Below, piece after piece: positions 23,482 to 32,197 of a stretch of DNA of 36,724 nucleotides. Both the position numbers and the translations under genes were made by a program. This DNA is from Aliihoeflea sp. 40Bstr573 (GTDB taxonomy: Bacteria > Pseudomonadota > Alphaproteobacteria > Rhizobiales > Rhizobiaceae), in assembly GCF_024105655.1 (NCBI RefSeq), contig NZ_JAAAMH010000025.1, positions 1-36,724 of the forward strand. Direction: 5' to 3'. Within the stretch, counting starts at the first letter, position 1. Every line of letters begins with the position of its first letter. The notes beneath the pieces were generated by a model, which saw only the letters and a list, made by a program, of their open reading frames with translations, ran no database searches and was not told the origin of the DNA.

Positions 23482-24114
23482 TCAGATCTCGGTTCTCTCG
23501 GCGAGGAGGAGTGCGTCCTCCACGTCGACGCCAAGGTAGCGCACTGTGTTCTCGATCTTCGAGTGACCGAGCAGGATCTGGATGGCGCGGATATTTCCCG
23601 TCGCCCTGTAGATCATCGACGCTTTCGTACGACGAAGCGAGTGGGTGCCGGACTCCTCTGAACGCAGACCGACCGCTGTCACCCATTCATCAACCAGGCG
23701 TGCATACTGCCTCGTGCTCATGTGCTTCGTGTGATCGATCCGGCTCGGGAACGCGTAGTTCTCGACCGAGCCTCCGCGTCTTTCGAGCCACGGCAGCAGG
23801 CTGGCTCTCACATCGGAGGTGATTTCGAACTGCACCGGCCGCCGCGTCTTTTGCTGGATTACGGTCGAACGGGTTCTGACCTCCGGTCCGGCGACCACAT
23901 CGCGAATCCTGATCTTGACCAGGTCACATCCGCGAAGCTTGCTGTCGATTGCCAGATCGAACAGCGCCCGGTCTCGAACGCGTCTCTCGCGATCGAGAAA
24001 GAAGCGAATTGCCCAGATCTGCTTCTGGGTGAACGGACGCTTTTTGCCGACCTTCTTTCCAGCGTTCCATGCAGCGCGCTCGCGGCTGGCATCATCGTAG
24101 ATAGAATGGCCCAT
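23482..24114 (-). CDS. Small tyrosine recombinase/integrase
   Basis: A 210-aa phage-integrase family protein without the usual N-terminal core-binding domain. Catalytic residues are visible: Arg in SKLRGCDLVKIRI, a Lys-containing hairpin around STVIQQKTRRPVQF, His-x2-Arg in GTHSLRRTKASMI, His in QILLGHSKIENT and Tyr in VRYLGVDVEDAL. The ATG at 24114 has GAGGAG 7-8 nt upstream; the frame is open 46 codons further upstream, but that part looks random. It is unrelated to the RIT trio, lies just outside the IS110 copy, and runs in the same direction as the dab operon upstream of it. Confidence 0.85.
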   Translation of the reverse strand: MGHSIYDDASRERAAWNAGKKVGKKRPFTQKQIWAIRFFLDRERRVRDRALFDLAIDSKLRGCDLVKIRIRDVVAGPEVRTRSTVIQQKTRRPVQFEITSDVRASLLPWLERRGGSVENYAFPSRIDHTKHMSTRQYARLVDEWVTAVGLRSEESGTHSLRRTKASMIYRATGNIRAIQILLGHSKIENTVRYLGVDVEDALLLAERTEI

Positions 24115-24375
24115 GTGAGTTCTCCTCGGCCTTGATTGGCCGCGGGAGAAACGTCGTATGAGACTCCTGCAGGAAGGGGGCCGAGTCCGGACGGTCCGCT
24201 GTTGGAAGCGCTTGGCGGTTAGCTGCCTTTCCCGCACTGCCCTGTTGGGCAAAGTTTGCTTGGTCAGCGTAGGCCCATTGCGGCCAACAGAATCTGGTGG
24301 ACGGAAGCCGTAAACGGTCGTAGCCGACCGGCCCCAGCATCAGATGCGACGCCACTGACCCTATCACCACACACT
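24115..24375. other. Gap between dab operon end and small integrase
   Basis: About 260 bases. It contains the ribosome binding site of the integrase and presumably its promoter. I see no gene, RNA or clear terminator. Confidence 0.35.
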
Positions 24376-24594
24376 TCACGTCATGTTCGAATTCCGCACG
24401 TTGGCGCCGAGGCCTTCGGCGACATACGCACGCAGGAGCAAATTGAGAATCTCAAGATCGTTTTGCACTTCCACCGGATGGCATTTCCTGGCGCCTTCGA
24501 GGGCCGCCTTCAGCCATGGGCTCATCCGAGGATGCGCCAGAACCCAGGCGATCCGCTCGTCATTGGTCTGCGGCGCGTCATCAGCTTTCGTCAT
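24376..24594 (-). CDS. 72-aa hypothetical protein at end of dab operon
   Basis: A small, probably cytoplasmic helical protein (DERIAWVLAHPRMSPWLKAA, then EVQNDLEILNLLLRAYVAE). I do not recognise the family. A GGAG ribosome binding site lies 8 nt before the ATG at 24594, and the gene begins 21 nt after the DUF6671 gene, so it is probably the fourth gene of dabB-dabA-DUF6671-this. Confidence 0.6.
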   Translation of the reverse strand: MTKADDAPQTNDERIAWVLAHPRMSPWLKAALEGARKCHPVEVQNDLEILNLLLRAYVAEGLGANVRNSNMT

Positions 24595-24615
24595 CGGCCT
24601 TTCTCCATCGTCCGG

Positions 24616-25524
24616 TCATGGGTTGCACAAGGGACAGTGTCCCGGATCGGCCTTCGTCAGCCCGTCGCCGCGCGGCCGGTTCTCACGATGGGGGCATGCG
24701 ACACAGCCGAAGACGCGATGGCGGACCATGAGGCTTGGCGTGCCGCACCAGTCGCAAGGCAGGCCGGTCTCGACATCGACCTGTCCGTAGCCGGGCATGC
24801 CGCAGGCCGGACAGAGCGTGGACAGCCGCTCGGCGAGCGCGGACGCGAGGCGGCCGAGCGTCGCCATCCGGGTCGGGTTCATGTGGGCGCGCATGTCGGT
24901 CTGGATCAGCGCCCGGCCGTCCTTCGACTGCGCCTGGGCCGACATGACGGCCAACTCGAGCGCGGTTCTGTCGCGCAGACCCTTGTGGATGTGGCCAACT
25001 CCGTTGTCGCTCTCGGCCGGTCTCACGATAAGGGCGTGTGCGGGAAAGCAGAGACGATCGAGGATGGGCGTCAGCTCGTCGCCCGCAGCCACATAGGCGT
25101 GGCCGAAGACCGGCGCGTCGTCGATCAGATGCTCGCTAACGACGATGGCGCGCGTGTCGTCGACGAGCACCATGAGCTCGACGCCCCCGGGAACGAACGG
25201 AATCTGCGGGTGCGGGCCGTAGCTGCCTTCGCTGGCAAGGCCGATCGGCAGGCCGGTTGCCTCCATGCCCAGCCGCGCCTTGGCGATCGCCGCCTCGCGA
25301 ATGGTGCCGGCGCGCGGGATCTCGCCGGTGAAGGTGCCGAGCGCGTCGGTGTCGATATCAGGCGCGGACGAGACGAGCAGTCCGAGCCGGTCGCGGAGTA
25401 CGGGCGCGATTGCTTCTTCCTTTCCGTGCATCGTGGCAAGCACGGCTTTCCCGCCGGCATAGGGTGCCGACCGGTGGCCGGCGGCGGCTGCAAGGGCGAC
25501 GGGTTCCGGAACGAGGGTCTTCAT
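24616..25524 (-). CDS. DUF6671 family zinc-ribbon protein coupled to dabA
   Basis: A 302-aa protein that I assign, from memory, to DUF6671. It opens with [23 protein letters not shown] and the middle contains [20 protein letters not shown]. The C-terminal ~80 residues hold four cysteine pairs (CPAC, CDWC, CVAC, CPLC) that can form two zinc ribbons. No enzymatic function is known to me. The ATG at 25524 overlaps the dabA stop (ATGA), so it is translated with dabA; the frame upstream of it is a dabA shadow. Close coupling suggests a role in assembling or controlling the DabAB complex, as inference. Confidence 0.7.
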   Translation of the reverse strand: MKTLVPEPVALAAAAGHRSAPYAGGKAVLATMHGKEEAIAPVLRDRLGLLVSSAPDIDTDALGTFTGEIPRAGTIREAAIAKARLGMEATGLPIGLASEGSYGPHPQIPFVPGGVELMVLVDDTRAIVVSEHLIDDAPVFGHAYVAAGDELTPILDRLCFPAHALIVRPAESDNGVGHIHKGLRDRTALELAVMSAQAQSKDGRALIQTDMRAHMNPTRMATLGRLASALAERLSTLCPACGMPGYGQVDVETGLPCDWCGTPSLMVRHRVFGCVACPHRENRPRGDGLTKADPGHCPLCNP

Positions 25525-27944
25525 GCGCTTGCCTGAAGTCGTGGGGCCTCCACCTCCTGTTCGTCCCACGCGAGGTCGCCGGCGTAGCGCCAGGCCATGC
25601 GGCCGTCCTCGTCGAGGGCGAAGAGATGCAGCCAGCGATTGTCGAACAGTGCCCGGACATCCGCGTGGCGCTCGAGGATGCCGGCGATCGCCTCGCGCGG
25701 GGCCTCGATGACGACGGACAGCCGCAGCGGTTCATGCGCCAGCCGCTCGCCGTCATGAACCGACTGCCAGGGCAGCCCCGCGCGCAAGAGGCCGCCATTG
25801 CCTTCGACCACGCCGACGCCGCCGGTGACATTGTGCAGGAGCTTGTTGCCTGCGCCGAAGAGTTCGGGTGCAACCGTCGAGCCGTAATATTGCAGGCTGA
25901 TCCAGCTCGCGACCACGACCGGCGCGGTCAGGATCAGTTCGAGCACGCCAAAGCTTTCGTCCCGCCGCCAGTCATAGTCGTGCAGAAAGGCGCGGCCGGC
26001 CAGATCGCGGCCGGCGGTGCGTCCCCGCGGGGCGGCGACAAAAGCCTTGCAGCCGGCGAGCGCCCATTCGGGCCGTAGCTCGGCCCAATCGCGGGCGCGG
26101 CGGGCGATATCGGCCTGCGTCCGGGCGCGGGGCAGGCGCCCGGCCCGCTCGGCGCGGGCAAGGCCGCCCGCGGTCTGGAGCCAGTCTTTGGCCGCTGCCA
26201 GGTCCGCGGCGTGGTCCACCGAGGAATGATCGGCGTCGTAGATGGTGACATGGTCGGTCGTCGTGTCGTGGAGGGCCGCCAGAAACAGGGTGTCTTCAGG
26301 GACCACGATGCCGCGCGCGACTAGGCCGGTGCGCACGTCGGGCGCGTTGAGCAGCGAGGCGAGCAGCCGGGCATTGACCTCGCCCGAATAGCCGCCGCAG
26401 GCCCCGCAATGCAGCGCACTGGCATGCGGGTTGTTGACGACACTGGCGCCGTGGCCGGCGATCAGCACCAACCTCGCGAAACCATCGGTGAGCGACATGG
26501 CCCTGAGGACGGTTTCGGCCATCGCGATCCGCTGGTCGAGGCCGATCGTGTCGGCCGGCCGTGGCGCGGGGTCGTTCGGTGCGGCATTGCGGGTGAGCCC
26601 CAGCGCGTCGCGCAGAAGCTTGCCGACATAGACCGGCCCCGTCGCCTCGACGAAGGCGAAAGAGGAGATGGCGGCAAGCTTGAAGCGGCCCCAGGCACGC
26701 TTGGCACGCGCCGCGATGCGTGCCGCCCGATCCGCGCGCTCGGTCTCAGGCGTCGGCTCTCCAGAGCAGGTGAAGAGACCGGGCCGGAGCAGTACCGGCA
26801 GGCGGGCTTCCACCACGTCCGAGCCGAAGCGCCGATGCGCGATCCCCATGCCGAAGAAACCGGCGAAGCCGAGCGTGCTGATGCCGGGATCGAGCGTTTC
26901 CAGCGCGCGGCGAAAGACCTCCGAGCGCACGTCGATGCAAAAGGCCATCTGCATGGCGGGACGCGACGAAGCCGGCGCAGTAGACACCGTTGCGGCGAAA
27001 AGGGTCCGCAGCTTACTCTGGGCGGCGCGCTCAGCGGCCTCCTGGAGGATCGCATCGACATGATCCTCTGCGCTCGCGGCGACCGGTTCGGCATGGGCGA
27101 TCACGGCCTCGCGCCATTGCGTGCCGATCTCGTGCTCGTATTGGCTCAGAAGTGCTGCTTCCCAGACGAGACGAATGGTGAGGAGGTCCGTCAGCGTGGC
27201 GTCGGCCTCGCCGGTAAGCTCGGCCTGCCAGAGGCGATAGCGCGCGAGCTGCGCCCAGCCGCCTAGGCTTGCCAGCAGGCGGTGGAAGCAGCTTTCCAGC
27301 GCCGACTCGGACAGGCCGAGCGTCTCGACGGCGTCGATCAGGGCGGACTCGGCGCTTTCGGGGGTGTCGGCCACGGTGCTGGCGAAGCCGGCGAGACCGA
27401 TGATCTCCGGGGTCAGGTCATGCATGGCGACGGTGCGCCAGGAGGCATAGGCGCTGCGGCCTTGCGCTGCGGCCCAGAGCGCCTGGCCCTGATCGAAATA
27501 GCCTGCCGCCCAGTGGCTGATCCGCTCATCGACCACGGCCTGCCAGTCGATGCCGCTGGCCTCGCTTGCCAATTCGGCGACGGTCGGCAAAGCCCGCGCC
27601 TCGGCCGGCTCGACCTGCATCGCCTGCTTGAGCGCGGCGACCGTCTTCGGACGCATCGATGCTGGCGCCGCTCCAAGCGCTTCGGCCAAGTCGTCGTCGG
27701 TGAGGTCGCCGCTTTGGTGGCGCTCCCGATACCAGCCGCGCGCCATGGTCAGCCGGATACCGGCCGCCCGCCGCAGCCGCGCCGCGGCTTCGGCCAAAGG
27801 CTCGCCCGTCTGGCCGAGGAACGGATTGACAGCGACGCTCGACGCCAGTGGCCAGAGCGGCGGGATGGCGCGCGCCGCGCCATGTGCCGCAGCCAGGATT
27901 GCTTCGGGGTCGGGAAGTGAGGTCTTGGGTGCAGTCATCAGCAT
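25521..27944 (-). CDS. dabA: Inorganic carbon accumulation protein DabA (DUF2309/UPF0753)
   Basis: An 807-aa peripheral membrane protein, the beta-carbonic-anhydrase-like subunit of the DabAB pump, which converts CO2 to bicarbonate inside the cell driven by the membrane potential. The zinc and active-site residues known from Halothiobacillus DabA2 (Cys351, Asp353, His524, Cys539) are matched by Cys336 and Asp338 in [10 protein letters not shown], His498 in [16 protein letters not shown] and Cys513 in [12 protein letters not shown], with the same internal spacings of 2 and 15. The N-terminal [12 protein letters not shown] is also conserved. An AGGA ribosome binding site precedes the ATG. It starts 24 nt after dabB and overlaps the DUF6671 gene. 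Confidence 0.93.
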   Translation of the reverse strand: MLMTAPKTSLPDPEAILAAAHGAARAIPPLWPLASSVAVNPFLGQTGEPLAEAAARLRRAAGIRLTMARGWYRERHQSGDLTDDDLAEALGAAPASMRPKTVAALKQAMQVEPAEARALPTVAELASEASGIDWQAVVDERISHWAAGYFDQGQALWAAAQGRSAYASWRTVAMHDLTPEIIGLAGFASTVADTPESAESALIDAVETLGLSESALESCFHRLLASLGGWAQLARYRLWQAELTGEADATLTDLLTIRLVWEAALLSQYEHEIGTQWREAVIAHAEPVAASAEDHVDAILQEAAERAAQSKLRTLFAATVSTAPASSRPAMQMAFCIDVRSEVFRRALETLDPGISTLGFAGFFGMGIAHRRFGSDVVEARLPVLLRPGLFTCSGEPTPETERADRAARIAARAKRAWGRFKLAAISSFAFVEATGPVYVGKLLRDALGLTRNAAPNDPAPRPADTIGLDQRIAMAETVLRAMSLTDGFARLVLIAGHGASVVNNPHASALHCGACGGYSGEVNARLLASLLNAPDVRTGLVARGIVVPEDTLFLAALHDTTTDHVTIYDADHSSVDHAADLAAAKDWLQTAGGLARAERAGRLPRARTQADIARRARDWAELRPEWALAGCKAFVAAPRGRTAGRDLAGRAFLHDYDWRRDESFGVLELILTAPVVVASWISLQYYGSTVAPELFGAGNKLLHNVTGGVGVVEGNGGLLRAGLPWQSVHDGERLAHEPLRLSVVIEAPREAIAGILERHADVRALFDNRWLHLFALDEDGRMAWRYAGDLAWDEQEVEAPRLQASA

Positions 27945-27968
27945 GGGGGTTTTCCTGATCCTTGAGCG

Positions 27969-29540
27969 TCACGAGGGCTTGCGGACGGACCAGCCGCCCA
28001 GCATGCGATCGAGCATGGCGTTGACATAAAGCCCGTTGGAGAGATGGACCCGCAGGCCCGCCGCAGCGGGATGGCCCGCCCACAGCGGGAACAGCGCCTG
28101 CGCGACCGCGACCAGACCGAAGGTGAGGACGGCGAGCGCCATCAAGGTCCATTCGAGCCGGCCAGGCGCGGGCGTCGCCGGCAGCGCGCCCGCCGTCAGC
28201 CATTCGGCCGCCGTCTGGAGCGCGAAATAGCCAAGGGCGGCCGCAGTCGCATAAAGCGCCGTCCTCGCCGTCAGGGCGCGCGGTGCGGCATCCGCTAGCC
28301 CCTGGGCCAGCAGATAGGCGACGCCGAAGATGAGGATGGCGCCGAGCGCGAGAGCCTGCGGCGATTTGTGCTCGAACCCGAAGCCGAGGCCGAAGGCGGC
28401 GCCGATCGTAAAATAGATCGCGAGCGCAATAAGGAAGGCGCGAGCCACCGCGCCACCTTTGGGTATGGCGACCGGTCCGGGCCGGCGGATGGACGCGACC
28501 TGCTCGACGGCGCCGCCCGAAGCCAGGAAGGCATGCGCCTTGTAGAGCGAGTGGGCGACGATGTGGAGCAGTGCCAGCGGGAACAGCGCCAGCCCGCACT
28601 GCAGGATCATGAACCCCATCTGCGCCACGGTCGACCAGGCGAGCGAGGTCTTGACCGCAGGCTGGGTCAGCATGACGAGCGCGCCGAACAGGGCGGTGAA
28701 GCCGCCGACCATCGCCAGCACCGCCAGCACGCCGGGTGCGAGCAGCATCACGTCGGCGAAGCGGATCAGCAGGAAGCCGCCGGCATTGATGACGCCGGCA
28801 TGGAGGAGCGCCGAGACCGGCGTCGGCGCCTCCATCACCTCGGTCAGCCAGCCATGGGTCGGGAATTGCGCCGATTTCAACAGCGCCGCGAGCGCCAGCA
28901 AGCCCGCCGCCGCCGGCGCGTGCCAGGAGAGGTCGGCCGATCTGGCCATGGCGTTGATCGCGGCGATGTCGGTCGTGCCGAAGGCCGTGCTCATCAGCAG
29001 CACCGAGCCGGCCAGCGACAAGGCGCCCAGAACCGCGAAGAGCTGCTTCTTGCGCGCCGCGCGCTGCGCCCCGATGCGCTTGGGATAGAAGAGTAGCAGA
29101 CGGTGGAGCGCAAAGCTTGTCGCGATCCACGCGCCGAGCAGTTGCACGAGATTGCCGGCCTGGACGAGGAGGAGGACTGCGGCAAGCGCCGCGCACAGCC
29201 AGCCGGTGAAAGCGCCCTGCCGGGCCTCGCCGTCGAGATAGGTGCGCGAATAGCGCAACACGATCCACCCGACGAAGGAGACGAGCAGCAGCATCGTCAC
29301 GCTGACGGCGTCGAGCCGCGCGGACAGGCCGATACCAGCCCAGCCGATCAACGCGCTGTCGCCCGAACCCTTCAGCAGCAGGAGAAGCAGCGACCCGGTC
29401 GCGACCGTGAGGGCCGACATGGCGGCTCCCTCGGCGACGGCCGCTACGCGCGGCGGCCTTCGACCCGGACGAGAAGACGCGAAAAGCGCGGCGAAAAGCA
29501 GGAGTAGCGGTGCGGCGAGCGGAAGTAAATTGAGCGACAA
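27969..29540 (-). CDS. dabB: DabB, proton-translocating NuoL/MrpA-like membrane subunit
   Basis: A 523-aa membrane protein of the Proton_antipo_M family (NADH-quinone oxidoreductase chain 5/L-like), with about 13-14 helices. It is the membrane partner of DabA and is thought to couple cation flow to CO2 hydration. Family signatures: LKSAQFPTHGWLTEVMEAPTPVSALLHAG as a region (~235-265; lysine and glutamate for proton transfer visible) and AWSTVAQMGFMILQCGLAL (~315-333). The reading frame opens at 29609, but the TTG at 29540 has AAGGA 8 nt upstream and gives the expected N-terminal helix SLNLLPLAAPLLLLFAAL. A LysR gene is divergent, 104 nt away. Confidence 0.92.
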   Translation of the reverse strand: MSLNLLPLAAPLLLLFAALFASSRPGRRPPRVAAVAEGAAMSALTVATGSLLLLLLKGSGDSALIGWAGIGLSARLDAVSVTMLLLVSFVGWIVLRYSRTYLDGEARQGAFTGWLCAALAAVLLLVQAGNLVQLLGAWIATSFALHRLLLFYPKRIGAQRAARKKQLFAVLGALSLAGSVLLMSTAFGTTDIAAINAMARSADLSWHAPAAAGLLALAALLKSAQFPTHGWLTEVMEAPTPVSALLHAGVINAGGFLLIRFADVMLLAPGVLAVLAMVGGFTALFGALVMLTQPAVKTSLAWSTVAQMGFMILQCGLALFPLALLHIVAHSLYKAHAFLASGGAVEQVASIRRPGPVAIPKGGAVARAFLIALAIYFTIGAAFGLGFGFEHKSPQALALGAILIFGVAYLLAQGLADAAPRALTARTALYATAAALGYFALQTAAEWLTAGALPATPAPGRLEWTLMALAVLTFGLVAVAQALFPLWAGHPAAAGLRVHLSNGLYVNAMLDRMLGGWSVRKPS

Positions 29541-29623
29541 GGCGGTTTCCTTGGGGAGCGGTGGCGACACTCTGCTGCTAACCGAGCCGCAGTCCGAAAG
29601 AAAATGCATTGTCTGCTCAATTC

Positions 29624-29642
29624 CGTTCGTTATTATCGAACG
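29624..29642. promoter_or_regulatory. Palindrome in dabB-lysR divergent region
   Basis: CGTTCG and CGAACG form a perfect 6-bp inverted repeat around TTATTAT, ending 2 nt before the regulator's ATG at 29645. The symmetry and position fit a LysR-type autoregulatory site in the region shared with dabB; the A/T spacer may also be part of a promoter. Confidence 0.45.
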
Positions 29643-29644
29643 TC

Positions 29645-30517
29645 ATGGCAGCGCTCAACTATCACCATCTGCTGTACTTCCGGGCCGTCGCCCATGATGG
29701 CAACCTCACGCGCGCGGCCGCTCGCCTGAACCTGACCCAGTCGGCGCTCTCGGTGCAGATCCGCAAACTTGAAGAGCAACTCGGCCATGCGCTCTTCGAC
29801 CGGCGCGGACGACAGCTTCATCTGACCGAGGCCGGCCGCATCGCGCTCGACCATGCCGATACGATCTTCGCCACGGGAGAGGAGTTGCTCGGCACGCTTC
29901 GGGAGACGGGTACCGCGCGCCAGGCCCTGCGGGTCGGGGCGCTCGCCACGCTGTCGCGTAACTTCCAGATGGAATTTCTGCGGCCCGTTCTCGGCCGGAC
30001 CGACATCGAGCTCGTCTTGCGCTCCGGCGGCGCTGCCGAACTGTTGCGCGCGCTGGAATCGCTCAACCTCGACGTCGTCCTGATCAACCACGCGCCCGCG
30101 CGCGATGTGCTGACGTCCTTCGTCGCGCATCGGATCGCGGAACAGCCGGTCGGCCTCGTCGGCACGCCGTATCGGTTCGGCGGCAAAGCGGGGCTCGCCG
30201 ACCTCCTGCACGATCATCCCGTCATCGTGCCGACGCTGGAGAGCAACGTGCGCGCCGGCTTCGACGCTCTTGCCGATCGCTTGGGCGTGCGCCCGCAGAT
30301 CGTCGCGGAGGTCGAGGACATGGCGATGATGCGGCTTCTGGCGCGTGAAGATGTCGGCCTTGCCGTCCTGCCGCCCATCGTCGTCAAGGACGAACTGGCG
30401 GCCGGCCTCCTCGTCGAGGGCGACGAGCCCTTGGGGATCACGGAGACCTTCTTCGCGGTAACAATGGAACGGCGCTTTCCGAACCCGGCTTTGCGAACGC
30501 TCTTGCAGCAGGCTTGA
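29645..30517 (+). CDS. LysR-family regulator, probable dab operon regulator
   Basis: A 290-aa LysR protein. The winged helix-turn-helix (~1-60: LNYHHLLYFRAVAHDGNLTRAAARLNLTQSALSVQIRKLEEQLG as a region) is NhaR-like. An effector-binding domain (~88-285) follows, with LRVGALATLSRNF and the hinge MAMMRLLAREDVGLAVLPPI. LysR genes divergent from dab operons are known in other bacteria, so response to inorganic carbon supply is plausible but unproven. The ATG at 29645 lacks a clear ribosome binding site; a TTG at 29609 would add 12 residues. It converges on the OxyR-like gene, 20 nt away. Confidence 0.85.
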   Translation: MAALNYHHLLYFRAVAHDGNLTRAAARLNLTQSALSVQIRKLEEQLGHALFDRRGRQLHLTEAGRIALDHADTIFATGEELLGTLRETGTARQALRVGALATLSRNFQMEFLRPVLGRTDIELVLRSGGAAELLRALESLNLDVVLINHAPARDVLTSFVAHRIAEQPVGLVGTPYRFGGKAGLADLLHDHPVIVPTLESNVRAGFDALADRLGVRPQIVAEVEDMAMMRLLAREDVGLAVLPPIVVKDELAAGLLVEGDEPLGITETFFAVTMERRFPNPALRTLLQQA

Positions 30518-30537
30518 CGCAGAACGGAGTGGTTCAG

Positions 30538-31449
30538 CTACCCGATGCCGAGAGTCCGTGCTGCATCCTTGGCCCTTTCGGCCAGTTCCTCAAAATGCGC
30601 CACCCTCCCGGTCGTCGCCCTGAAATAGACCCCGACTTCGCGGGTCTCGCGCCAGTCGCTCACTTCCAGGAGATGCACTTCTTCCGCGTTGCGGAACTCC
30701 GCCCTTGCATAAAGTTCCGGGAACAGGGAACAGCCCATGCCGATCGAGACCATCTGGCGGATCGCGTCCAGGCTGGTGCCGGCATAGTCGTCGACGACCG
30801 TCGCACCCGACGCCTCCGCCAGGTGCTGGACGTTCTCCAGAAGACGGTTGCCGCTCCCCAGCGCCAGAAGGCGTTCGCCTGCCAGTTCGTTGACGGCAAC
30901 GGAACGCCTTTGCGCAAGGCGATGATCGGCAGGGACGCCGAGATAGAGCCGCTCGCTGCCGATCGGGACGAAGGTCAGGGAGGGCTCGCCGCACGACGGG
31001 CCGAGGCCGCAATCGAGCGTTCCCTCGGCGACAGCGGTTTCGATCGCGGCCGGGCGATCCTCGACGATGTAAATCTTGAGGTCGGGATATGTCTGGTGCA
31101 GGGGCGGCAGGAAGGTCGGCAGGAAGTACGGCCCGAAGCTAGGCGGCGTGCCGAGCCTGACCACGCCGCCCAAGGCTGCGCCGTCCTGCGCCACCGCGTC
31201 CATCAGATCATTCATCGCAGCAAGCGTAACGCGCGCTCCGTGCAGAAAGCGTTCTCCGACCGGGGTGATCAGGACCGTTGCCGATGTCCGCTCGAAGAGC
31301 TGGATGCCGAGGTTTTCTTCGACGATCCCGATCTGAACGGACAGCGTGGGTTGCGAGACATGGCAGCGCTTGGCGGCCTTGCCGAAATGACCGCATTCGG
31401 CAAGGGCGACGACATATTCGAGCTGGCGCAGGGTTGGTCGGAACGGCAT
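30538..31449 (-). CDS. OxyR-like LysR regulator lacking the redox cysteines
   Basis: A 303-aa LysR protein closely resembling OxyR in its DNA-binding part (LRQLEYVVALAECGHFGKAA, then CHVSQPTLSVQI; ~7-40) and in the OxyR-type effector domain (LKIYIVEDRPAAIETAVAEG; GTSLDAIRQMVSIGMGCSLFPEL). In E. coli OxyR the peroxide-sensing Cys199 lies in DGHCLRDQ and Cys208 nine residues on; here the aligned stretch reads SGNRLLENVQHLAEA, with Arg202 and Ala211. Cysteines remain elsewhere (C147, C153, C29, C19 and one in MGCSLF), so classical disulfide sensing is unlikely. It is divergent from the YdcH-like gene, with an OxyR-type operator at its start. Confidence 0.85.
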   Translation of the reverse strand: MPFRPTLRQLEYVVALAECGHFGKAAKRCHVSQPTLSVQIGIVEENLGIQLFERTSATVLITPVGERFLHGARVTLAAMNDLMDAVAQDGAALGGVVRLGTPPSFGPYFLPTFLPPLHQTYPDLKIYIVEDRPAAIETAVAEGTLDCGLGPSCGEPSLTFVPIGSERLYLGVPADHRLAQRRSVAVNELAGERLLALGSGNRLLENVQHLAEASGATVVDDYAGTSLDAIRQMVSIGMGCSLFPELYARAEFRNAEEVHLLEVSDWRETREVGVYFRATTGRVAHFEELAERAKDAARTLGIG

Positions 31450-31454
31450 GGCTG

Positions 31455-31491
31455 ATAGTTGACGACTATCATGGCGATTTCAACAATCAAT
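31455..31491. promoter_or_regulatory. OxyR-type tandem operator
   Basis: ATAGTTGACGACTAT at 31455-31469 matches the OxyR half-site ATAGnTnnnAnCTAT at all but one defined position. Exactly 7 nt on, ATTTCAACAATCAAT (31477-31491) is a degenerate second module at the spacing of a tetrameric OxyR footprint. The site starts 6 bp upstream of the oxyR-like ATG, so autorepression is likely, and it may also control the divergent gene at 31550. Confidence 0.6.
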
Positions 31492-31549
31492 TGGCGCAAT
31501 CGCGAAGGGATATCCAAATCAGCCTCGTGGTCAACAAGGAGGTATCAAC

Positions 31550-31789
31550 ATGGACCCGTTCCTGAGCTCGCTGCGCAATCGGCGTGCGCAAATTCAGGCC
31601 CGTATCGAGCGCGAGCAGGCGCGTCCCGCGCCTGACAGCCTGAAGCTCTACGGCTTGAAGAAGCTCAAGCTGCGCTTTCGCGAGCAGATCGAGTATCTCG
31701 AGCGGCTCAATCGGGAAGGGCAGGCGACAGTCCCCCCCGTAATTCGCCGCAGGTCCTTCACCCCGGCGATGGCGCGGCCGCGGGCGTGA
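31550..31789 (+). CDS. YdcH/DUF465-like small protein
   Basis: A 79-aa basic, coiled-coil-prone protein. Residues ~10-57 (RRAQIQARIEREQARPAPDS, then LKKLKLRFREQIEYL) match the DUF465/YdcH pattern of two helices with a proline turn and a Lys-rich second helix. Function is unknown. A perfect AAGGAGG ribosome binding site lies 7 nt before the ATG at 31550, so strong translation is likely. The gene is divergent from the OxyR-like regulator. Confidence 0.75.
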   Translation: MDPFLSSLRNRRAQIQARIEREQARPAPDSLKLYGLKKLKLRFREQIEYLERLNREGQATVPPVIRRRSFTPAMARPRA

Positions 31790-31799
31790 GGGCGCATCC

Positions 31800-32087
31800 A
31801 TGCACCTTCAACCGCGCCAGGCGACAAAGCTCAGCCGCGTCGTCGGTTACGGCGGTGTTGCCCTGATCGTCGCATGGTCGCTACTCGCGCTTGCCGCCTA
31901 TGCCGCCGTCGAGGCGGCAGTCGGCTGGATGGCCGGCATGGACGCTGCCGATGGCTTGATCGCCTGGTTCGCACAGATCGCTGCGCCGCTTGACGGACCG
32001 CTGATCGCGATCGTGTGGGTTGTCGGCGTCGCGATCCTGGGCGTTGTGACCGTCCTGATCCGCCGTTTGACTTCGGCCGCAACCTAG
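31800..32087 (+). CDS. Small two-helix membrane protein
   Basis: A 95-aa protein of unknown function with two membrane helices, ~15-40 (VGYGGVALIVAWSLLALAAY) and ~66-88 (GPLIAIVWVVGVAILGVVTV), separated by an acidic loop (MDAADG), with a basic C-terminus. It starts 10 nt after the YdcH-like gene and is probably co-transcribed with it. Confidence 0.65.
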   Translation: MHLQPRQATKLSRVVGYGGVALIVAWSLLALAAYAAVEAAVGWMAGMDAADGLIAWFAQIAAPLDGPLIAIVWVVGVAILGVVTVLIRRLTSAAT

Positions 32088-32096
32088 CTGGTCTAC

Positions 32097-32124
32097 CGCC
32101 GCTGATCCTGTGGGATCGGCGGCG
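32097..32124 (+). terminator. Perfect 12-bp hairpin upstream of terC
   Basis: CGCCGCTGATCC and GGATCGGCGGCG pair fully (one G-U) around the loop TGTG, 10 nt after the stop of the two-helix protein. No T-run follows directly. It may terminate the upstream pair or be the first hairpin of a terC leader. Confidence 0.45.
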
Positions 32125-32157
32125 GACATGTTCATTGCCCAAGTCCGGGCCCCTCTG

Positions 32158-32197
32158 GCGAGAGATGCCGGTCCTCTCGCGATGTCGGACATTTTTT
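32158..32197 (+). promoter_or_regulatory. Second hairpin and T-run in the terC leader
   Basis: GCGAGAG (32158-32164) pairs with CTCTCGC (32174-32180) around a 9-nt loop. A short ATGTC/GACAT hairpin leads into TTTTTT at 32192-32197, about 30 nt before the terC start. The arrangement could be an attenuator or RNA switch; I do not recognise a known riboswitch class. Confidence 0.3.

Noticed and set aside
24256..29507. Several long plus-strand open frames opposite dabB, dabA and DUF6671
   Set aside because: Compositionally biased (Arg/Gly/Ala) shadows of the minus-strand operon, with no ribosome binding sites or recognisable domains.
30514..31455. Plus-strand 313-codon frame opposite the OxyR-like gene
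   Set aside because: Shadow of the LysR gene on the other strand; no domain visible.
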